A stretch of 47,914 nucleotides of DNA from Deltaproteobacteria bacterium UBA5205 (GTDB lineage Bacteria > Desulfobacterota > Syntrophorhabdia > Syntrophorhabdales > Syntrophorhabdaceae). Below the pieces are notes generated by a model. It ran no database searches, was not told where the DNA came from, and saw only the letters and a list, made by a program, of their open reading frames with translations. Location: the NCBI GenBank assembly GCA_002412715.1, contig DHVP01000021.1, positions 1 to 47,914 of the forward strand, read 5' to 3'. A program made the position numbers and the translations under genes. Positions 42,332 through 47,914 of the stretch are shown here, piece after piece; the stretch's first letter is position 1, and every line of letters starts with the position of its first letter.

Positions 42332-43096
42332 ATGAAAAACACCGTCTGGAGAAGAGAGGAATTAATAGTAGCCTTCAATCTCTATTGTAAGCTCCCTTTT
42401 GGAAAAATAAATTCAAGGAACAAAGCCGTTACGGAATTGGCTTCTGTTATTGGACGTTCTACATCCGCTGTCGCTCTTAAGCTTGCTAATTTCGCTAGAC
42501 TTGATCCGGCGTTGCAAGAAAGGAATATTTCAGGAATGAGCCATGGCAGCAAAGGAGAGTCTGAAATCTGGAATGAGTTTGACGGCAATTGGGAAGAACC
42601 GGCTTATCAGAGTGAGCAAATACTTGCACAGTTCAAGAATGATACTGTCGAAAATGTTGCCGGTATAATCAGAGAAGACTTGCCCGCCGAGGGCAAGGAG
42701 CGAGAAGTGCTTGTCATGGCCAGGGTGAACCAGTCGTTTTTCAGAAAGACAATCCTCGCTTCCTATAACAATCGTTGTTGCATCACAGGAATTTCTGTGC
42801 CGGAGCTTCTTGTTGCAAGTCATATTGTACCCTGGGCCGTTGATAAGAAGAACAGAATGAATCCGCGTAACGGATTATGCCTGAATGCACTTCACGACAA
42901 GGCTTTTGATGCAGGACTAATCACCATAACTTCCGACTACATGGTAAAAGTTTCCAAGACTCTGAAAAGCCCGCAAACTGGTACGAACTCATTCTTCACG
43001 CTCTATGAAAACAAGAAAATCATCCTACCTCAAAGATTCTTACCTTCTTCCGAGTTTATTGAATATCATAATAACCATGTTTTTCTTGATCGCTAA
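42332..43096 (+). CDS. HNH endonuclease
   Basis: The start is uncertain: ATG 42332 (MKNTVWRREELIVAFNLYCKLPFGKI) fits the usual family start, while ATG 42314 and GTG 42281 add 6 and 17 residues; none has a good ribosome binding site. It has 254 residues. The N-terminal half (IVAFNLYCKLPFGKINSRN, IGRSTSAVALKLANFARLDPALQ) is a DNA-recognition-like module often found in such restriction-type nucleases. The C-terminal HNH_2 domain has CCITG, SHIVPW, NPRNGLCLNALHDKAFD, so the His/Asn metal site is intact. It probably cuts foreign or modified DNA. No methylase gene is near. Its codon use and lower G+C differ from the core genes, suggesting transfer. Confidence 0.88.
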   Translation: MKNTVWRREELIVAFNLYCKLPFGKINSRNKAVTELASVIGRSTSAVALKLANFARLDPALQERNISGMSHGSKGESEIWNEFDGNWEEPAYQSEQILAQFKNDTVENVAGIIREDLPAEGKEREVLVMARVNQSFFRKTILASYNNRCCITGISVPELLVASHIVPWAVDKKNRMNPRNGLCLNALHDKAFDAGLITITSDYMVKVSKTLKSPQTGTNSFFTLYENKKIILPQRFLPSSEFIEYHNNHVFLDR

Positions 43097-43183
43097 GACC
43101 CCGGATTTCATAGTTAGCATCATCCGTTCTCTTTCAGTTGCAAGAGAGGACGATTATCTATTACAGAGGATGTAGTAAAGAAA

Positions 43184-43245
43184 GCGAAAAGCTTGCCAGT
43201 TCTTTCGTGGTGGGCGTACATCCGTACCTTTAAATGGTGTTAACG
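43184..43245 (+). repeat. Third, isolated copy of leader block c
   Basis: GCGAAAAGCTTGCCAGTTCTTTC followed by CATCCG and ACCTTTAAATGG matches block c at 42193-42250 and 43739-43797, but without blocks a and b before it. It lies 88 bases after the HNH gene. The rest of 43246-43421 carries no supported gene. Confidence 0.65.
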
Positions 43246-43421
43246 GAGGTTTTCATCCAAGGCAGCATGAGGCACAGCATTCGAACCGCAAGAAAAAGCG
43301 GCTAGATGAGCCTCCATAAAGGTTTTAAAGAAAATGATTACATATAGGATTTGTGACCCCACGGGTTCTGAGACGGGAACTGATATTTCAAGACCGGATG
43401 CTCACCGCGCCCGGAAATTAC

Positions 43422-43797
43422 GAGAAACGTTGGACCAGAACTATCTTGGATTTGGGGATGAAGGTTCTTGCCTAACGGATTTCCGCTTTCATCGTGACAT
43501 GCTGTTGTCACGCTACTGTGTCAAAATAGCAAATACAGGCGATAGGCGAAGAAAGAAAAGACAGTCTTTCCTATAACACATCACCCATCACCTCTCTTCC
43601 TCCCTTTTCCCTTGAAATTTGATGGGTGAAGGGGTAAAAAGTTAGAGGATATTGGGGTTTTCGGGGTAGCGACGATCGTTGCAGGATATCAGGCTTTGAC
43701 GATATGGACGTGTCTGATACCTTGGAACCATTTCCAAAATGAAAAGCTCTCCAGTTATTTCAACGTAGATCAACATTGGAGCCTTCGCATTGGGGAT
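43422..43797 (+). repeat. Structured leader repeat upstream of the PLD-helicase gene (blocks a-b-c)
   Basis: This is the second copy of the a-b-c set: block a at 43422-43548 (hairpin GTGACA/TGTCAC conserved and longer than in the first copy), block b at 43609-43641 and block c at 43739-43797. Between blocks the two copies differ in length and sequence, so the conserved parts look selected. The helicase start follows 150 bases later. Confidence 0.8.
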
Positions 43798-43946
43798 TGT
43801 AGAGAAATCCCAATGAAGCACTGCAGTACCACACGCAACGTTTCATATGGCAGGAAGTAAAATTCGCGGGAAGCAGGATGAAAATGCTCAAAAGCAATAC
43901 CTGGCTTCCGGATGGATCTTAAAGGGTTCGAAAAGGATGCACGCTA

Positions 43947-46900
43947 ATGCCAAAAACCCCTCATGAGATAATTGACCTTCCTTTTGGTCTCTATGACACA
44001 TTGCTTGATGAGAGATTGCGTGATGCCCTTCAGCGTAATCCTGACATTCGTTCGGTTCTTTCAAAAATAGATACCGAGGAACAGCCAAGCCGTTATGCCG
44101 CGTTTGTGGCGAAGATCGTTGCAAACGCTCTGCGACACGAGGCTGACCCAGATGAACAGCTGCACCTGTGCAATCGTCTCATCAGTATTCTCTCTGAAGA
44201 TGCCGCATGCACCCATCTTGAAAAACACAGACTCGTATCTGCAGAAAAGCAGATCCTATCGGAGATAACACCTCCCCATTACGCGAGGCAAGGTGTTCCC
44301 CGCCCCGAAACGTCTATTGTCGAGAGTAGTTTATTTACCGGTTCACCACGAGAACCTCAACTAGTTCACGAGCTACAGAGGGAGATGCAATCTGCGGATA
44401 GGGTAGAAATATTGGTCTCATTTATCAAGTGGTCGGGCTTACGGCTTCTCATGCCTGCTTTTGAGGAACTCCGTGGACGAAATGTTCCCGTGAAATTGAT
44501 AACGACCTCGTATATGGGTGCCTCTGATGCAAGCGCGATTGAGTGGCTCGCAAGAATGCCAAACATTGAAGTCAAAGTGTCATACGAAACAGAAAGAACT
44601 CGCCTTCACGCCAAAGCATACCATTTTGGGCGCGATTCTGGTTTTTCCACAGCGTATATTGGTTCGGCGAATATGTCTAATGCGGCAATGACAAGCGGCC
44701 TCGAATGGAACCTGAAAGTTACGGCTCAAGATATGCGGCATATTCTCGATAAGTTTTCTGCTGAGTTTGAAACATATTGGAACAGTCGAGAATTCATTAC
44801 ATTCGATCCCGAAAGCCCCGAAGTTCTTCGTGATGCAATACGTCATGCCCGCAATCCCAAAATTCCCCTGGGGACTACATTTTTCGATTTGCGGCCCCAT
44901 CCTTTTCAAGAGAGAATCTTAGACTCACTAACGGTAGAAAGGAAAATTCATGGTCGTTGGCGAAATCTTGTGATCGCTGCTACTGGTACAGGGAAGACAG
45001 TCGTTGCAGCCTTCGACTTCAAACGGTTTTTTGAAGAACGACACAGACAAGCAAGACTTTTGTTTGTTGCACACAGGAAGGAAATACTAGAACAGGCAAT
45101 GGGAACCTTTAGAAATGTTCTACGCATGGCAGACTTTGGTGAGCTTCTGGTTGGTCCTTATGAAGCCTCTCGCAATGACCATCTTTTTTCTTCTGTGGAA
45201 ATGCTTGGTTCCCGTCAACTGTGGAAACAGACTGGGCCTGATTTTTATGATTTTATAATCGTTGACGAAGTTCACCATGGTCCATCTGACAGTTACCGGC
45301 CTATCTTTGATTACTTCCGACCAGATGTTCTCTTGGGTCTGACTGCGACGCCAGAGCGCATGGACGGAAAAAGCGTTGCTGCCGATTTCGATAACCATTT
45401 TGCTGCCGAGATACGTTTACCGGAAGCCCTTGAAGAAAAGCTGCTCTGTCCATTTCATTACTTCGGCGTGGCCGATCCTGTAGCTCTTACGGCTGACAGG
45501 TTTTGGAAAAACGGCAAGTACGATGTTCAGGAGTTGGAGAATGTGTATACGGGTGCCCATGCCTTGGCGTTTCAACGTCTTGAAACGGTGGTAAGTTCAC
45601 TAACGCGTTATGAACCAGACCTGTCGCGGGTAAAGGGAATTGGTTTTTGTGCATCAGTAAAGCATGCGGAATATATGGCAGGAATGTTTAATAAAAAAAA
45701 CATACCATCTGAAGTTATTACGGGGGAAACGGGCAGCGAAAAAAGGACCAACTTATTGAAAGAATTTCGTGATGGGAATATTACATTTCTTTTTACGCGA
45801 GATGTTTTCAACGAGGGGCTTGATGTTCCGGATATGAATACCGTTCTCTTTCTTCGTCCAACAGAGAGCCTTACGGTTTTTCTTCAACAATTGGGCCGAG
45901 GCCTTAGGCACGCACCTGAAAAAGATTGTCTCACGGTACTCGATTTCGTGGGCCAGGCACATCGTCGTTATCGGGTTGACAGTAAACTGAAAGCGCTTTT
46001 GCCGAAACACCGCTTTGCAATTGATCGGGAAGTTGAACTTGATTTTCCCCATCTTCCACCCGGATGTTCAATACAGCTTGATCGCATCGCGCGTGATTAT
46101 GTTCTAGAGAATATTCGTGACAATTTACGAAACATAGCAATCCAGATTCCTGAGAGAATCCAGACTTTCGAACATGATAGTAATCTGCCGTTAACTTTTG
46201 CCAACTTCGTACTTTATCACGATTATGAGCCCGAGGTTCTTCTTGCACGCGAAACATGGACAGGTTGGAAGGCGCGAGCGCGACTTTGCCCTGTTCCGAA
46301 CGATCCAGATCTTTCATATCTCAAACGGTCTTTGGTACGGGTTCTTTCCATCTCGGGACCAAGGGAACTTTCAATGATGCGTCAAACTGTAGAAAAACTT
46401 TTCCAACGGGATACTTCAAGTGCGCTGACATTTGCGGGCAATGCGGCCATATCCATCCATTATCGTATCTGGGGGGATACCGGGCTACGTCTAGGCATAG
46501 ATACGCTGGAGGAATCATTCCGACGGATAACTCTTAATCCTTCTATTCTCCAGGATTTGAGTGAAGTTATCGAATGGGCCCAGGCCAAAACTGTCGTTCT
46601 GGGGGAGATTCCTGAACTCCCATTTCCCTGTTCCATGGAATTGCACGCGCAATATGGGATAAAAGACATTCAGGCTAACATGGGAAAAGCGACGCTGGAG
46701 ACGGCAGGCATACGTGGAGTAGGTCTTCTCCATTTCCAGAAGTTTAAAACCTATGCATTACTCATTACATATCAAAAAACAGAAAAAGAGTTTTCGCCCA
46801 GCACCATGTACGCAGACTACCCCATCAGCAGGGAACTGCTTCACTGGGAATCACAATCAAATACTCCCCAAAAGTCAGAGGTTGGGCAAAATCTTATTAA

Positions 46901-47096
46901 CCATAGAGAGAGAGGCTATACGATTCTGATTTTTGCTCGCGACCAGAAAAAGCGAAACAACCTCACCGTTCCATTTACATATCTCGGTCCGGGAGAAATA
47001 GTTAGCTACGAAGACGAACGGCCAATCAAGGTAGTCTGGCGGTTGCGCCATTCAATGCCGGTTGAGATGTTTGAGGAAAATAGAAGAGGGGGATAA
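43947..47096 (+). CDS. PLD nuclease-DEVH helicase-DUF3427 protein (likely defence protein)
   Basis: The protein has 1049 residues. Residues about 120-275 form a phospholipase-D-type nuclease domain with His221 and Lys223 (RLHAKAYHFG), and GSANMS. Residues about 310-700 are a superfamily 2 helicase: GTGKT (347-351), DEVH (440-443), LTATPER, then FNEGLDVPDMNTV and QQLGRGLRH. The rest is a DUF3427-type C-terminal region (late FTYLGPGEIVSYEDERPIKVVWRL). One PLD motif is visible, so two subunits probably pair to make a nuclease. Related PLD-helicase-DUF3427 proteins are common in defence islands; the activity is inferred. It lies next to an HNH nuclease gene with a like leader and is lower in G+C than the core genes. 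Confidence 0.92.
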   Translation: MPKTPHEIIDLPFGLYDTLLDERLRDALQRNPDIRSVLSKIDTEEQPSRYAAFVAKIVANALRHEADPDEQLHLCNRLISILSEDAACTHLEKHRLVSAEKQILSEITPPHYARQGVPRPETSIVESSLFTGSPREPQLVHELQREMQSADRVEILVSFIKWSGLRLLMPAFEELRGRNVPVKLITTSYMGASDASAIEWLARMPNIEVKVSYETERTRLHAKAYHFGRDSGFSTAYIGSANMSNAAMTSGLEWNLKVTAQDMRHILDKFSAEFETYWNSREFITFDPESPEVLRDAIRHARNPKIPLGTTFFDLRPHPFQERILDSLTVERKIHGRWRNLVIAATGTGKTVVAAFDFKRFFEERHRQARLLFVAHRKEILEQAMGTFRNVLRMADFGELLVGPYEASRNDHLFSSVEMLGSRQLWKQTGPDFYDFIIVDEVHHGPSDSYRPIFDYFRPDVLLGLTATPERMDGKSVAADFDNHFAAEIRLPEALEEKLLCPFHYFGVADPVALTADRFWKNGKYDVQELENVYTGAHALAFQRLETVVSSLTRYEPDLSRVKGIGFCASVKHAEYMAGMFNKKNIPSEVITGETGSEKRTNLLKEFRDGNITFLFTRDVFNEGLDVPDMNTVLFLRPTESLTVFLQQLGRGLRHAPEKDCLTVLDFVGQAHRRYRVDSKLKALLPKHRFAIDREVELDFPHLPPGCSIQLDRIARDYVLENIRDNLRNIAIQIPERIQTFEHDSNLPLTFANFVLYHDYEPEVLLARETWTGWKARARLCPVPNDPDLSYLKRSLVRVLSISGPRELSMMRQTVEKLFQRDTSSALTFAGNAAISIHYRIWGDTGLRLGIDTLEESFRRITLNPSILQDLSEVIEWAQAKTVVLGEIPELPFPCSMELHAQYGIKDIQANMGKATLETAGIRGVGLLHFQKFKTYALLITYQKTEKEFSPSTMYADYPISRELLHWESQSNTPQKSEVGQNLINHRERGYTILIFARDQKKRNNLTVPFTYLGPGEIVSYEDERPIKVVWRLRHSMPVEMFEENRRGG

Positions 47097-47188
47097 TTTT
47101 CAGCCCCTCATTCTACGAGTGCTGATCCAAAGGCTGGTGGTGGGCACTTTCTCTGATGTTCGACCTAAAACTTGGACCGATCTTGAGA

Positions 47189-47362
47189 CTACGCCCCTAC
47201 GTTCCCTTCCCAATATTTCCTCGGACTATGGATAAGTTCTTTCAAAGCAGCGAGAAGGTTGCCAACGTTGCCTTCGAGGCTGGCACTTAGTCTCTGATCG
47301 TGCCCCGGGGAAAGGGAGTCTCCGTGATAACGTAAAATATCTTTCGCACAATTAAGAGCCAT
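47189..47362 (-). CDS. Possible small protein of 57 residues
   Basis: The ATG at 47362 has TTGGAGG five bases before it. The 57-residue product (starting MALNCAKDILRYHG) contains a Leu-rich helix (NVGNLLAALKELI) and no known motif. The open frame continues upstream into insertion-sequence end repeats, so that part is not coding. It is convergent with the PLD-helicase gene. It could be the tail of a recombined region; confidence is low. Confidence 0.35.
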   Translation of the reverse strand: MALNCAKDILRYHGDSLSPGHDQRLSASLEGNVGNLLAALKELIHSPRKYWEGNVGA

Positions 47363-47417
47363 GGCAACCTCCAAAATCTGGTAATGTAAAGCACCACCAA
47401 TACAGATGGCAATGAAA

Positions 47418-47458
47418 ACCCAAAAATGACCCACTGTGATCACCCAAAAATGACCCAC
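47418..47458. repeat. IS21-type terminal repeats
   Basis: ACCCAAAAATGACCCAC occurs at 47418-47434 and again, as CACCCAAAAATGACCCAC, at 47441-47458. Repeats of the form GGGTCATTTTTGGGTG near the end beyond istB are typical of IS21-family elements. The downstream gene remnant is istB, which agrees. Confidence 0.7.
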
Positions 47459-47489
47459 CCCTGTTTCTAGTTAAAAAGATATATAACCT

Positions 47490-47735
47490 TCATTCCTTGT
47501 CCTTTTTTGCCGGGGATTTCTTCTTCAGACTCTTCTTCAGTCTGTATAGCTGTCCCAATCGTATATGACGATGTACGCCTTGTGGGCTAAGCGGTCAAGA
47601 AGAGCCGCCGTCAGGGTAGGGGCCCCAAATAACTGCGTCCGGTCGGCAAAACCCGATGTTGGTCATCTCGATGAGCTCGTTGACGAGACCTGCGCTCGTC
47701 ACAACCGACGCGCCGAGAACCGCATTGAAAATGAG
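47490..47735 (-). pseudogene. istB: Deleted and frameshifted istB remnant (IS21 family)
   Basis: On the minus strand, the segment VVTSAGLVNELIE (an IstB AAA+ region near Walker A) is joined by a deletion to a C-terminal part reading FGAPTLTAALLDRLAHKAYIV, and after a frameshift YRLKKSLKKKSPAKKDKE and a stop at 47490. These are the middle and end of IstB, the ATPase helper of IS21 transposition; the Walker B region between is lost. The transposase gene istA would lie further right but the homology ends near 47735. The element is dead. Confidence 0.75.
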
Positions 47736-47757
47736 ATTGAGTCAGGTCTCTTATTAT

Positions 47758-47852
47758 CCCGCACCGCGGGATCGAAAGTTCCCGGGAATTCTTGAAGTCT
47801 CATGGATTCCCGGGAAGGTTTTTGTCTTCCTCCCCATGCTCTCTTCATTGCC
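47758..47852. repeat. Palindrome-rich stretch with an inverted copy of the dispersed repeat
   Basis: CCCGCACCGCGGG (47758-47770) and two copies of TTCCCGGGAA (47779-47788, 47807-47816) are followed by an inverted piece of the dispersed repeat (47826-47852, matching about 39257-39283 and 41705-41731 on the other strand). It carries no gene; the last 60 bases of the window show nothing. Confidence 0.6.
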
Positions 47853-47914
47853 TGCTATGATAAAAGTCAACAGTTTTATCGTCTACCAGCTCTCTTCTTC
47901 TTTCACCTCGCATC

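Noticed and set aside
43334..43576. 80-codon plus-strand frame between the HNH and helicase genes
   Set aside because: It lies across repeated block a; the matching frame in the other copy is broken by a stop after a few residues, so it is not under coding selection.
43422..43800. Integron attC sites (GCCTAAC motif in the leader repeat)
   Set aside because: GCCTAAC appears in only one copy, no paired GTTRRRY core site lies at the right distance, and there is no integrase gene in the window.

Overview
The window looks like a bacterial chromosome segment from an anaerobe of the Desulfobacterota (old Deltaproteobacteria) type, possibly close to aromatic-degrading syntrophs. That placement is an inference. 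It rests on many multi-PAS sensor kinases, an NtrC-type regulator with sigma-54 promoters, a molybdenum hydroxylase next to a TRAP transporter and an acyl-CoA ligase, and fairly high G+C in the core genes. No rRNA, tRNA or CRISPR array was seen.

Region 1 (1-1.6 kb) holds the end of a YeeE/YedE sulfur-compound permease, then a truncated sulfur oxygenase reductase fused by deletion to the tail of an SLC13-type permease, then a universal stress protein. Region 2 (1.7-10.6 kb) is a signalling cluster: a CheB-CheR-PAS fusion and two hybrid histidine kinases, the second a membrane Cache-domain receptor. Region 3 (10.6-24.4 kb) is a mixed core region: a PIF1-like helicase with a C-terminal WYL-like domain, a radical SAM protein, DUF72, an alpha/beta hydrolase with Cys as nucleophile, an ADP-ribosylglycohydrolase, a MntA/HepT (MNT-HEPN) toxin-antitoxin pair, a SemiSWEET, an AlkD-type glycosylase, a secreted ankyrin protein ending in a Kunitz/BPTI domain, an exported ATC-hydrolase-family protein, an OYE-family flavoenzyme and an AsmA protein.

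Region 4 (24.7-38.6 kb) is the best-defined physiological unit. A soluble PAS histidine kinase and a sigma-54 activator (overlapping genes) are followed by two operons, each with a consensus -24/-12 promoter. The first encodes a xanthine-dehydrogenase-family Mo hydroxylase with two different FAD subunits, one 2Fe-2S subunit, one Mo subunit, a CoxG-like protein, a small Cys-rich protein and a MoaD/ThiS-like protein. The second encodes a complete TRAP transporter and a PaaK-like CoA ligase. The inferred path is uptake of an organic (probably aromatic) acid, CoA activation and Mo-dependent oxidation or reductive dehydroxylation. A 22-bp-stem terminator closes the unit.

Region 5 (38.6-47.9 kb) is an accessory, repeat-rich island: a lipoprotein-like gene with a possible RNA switch at its start, a RhuM-Fic protein, a decayed HigB-like toxin beside an intact HigA-like antitoxin, an HNH endonuclease, a 1049-residue PLD-nuclease/DEVH-helicase/DUF3427 protein, and a deleted IS21-type IstB remnant. 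Long repeated non-coding blocks with conserved hairpins lie directly upstream of both nuclease genes; they are the most novel-looking structure in the window.
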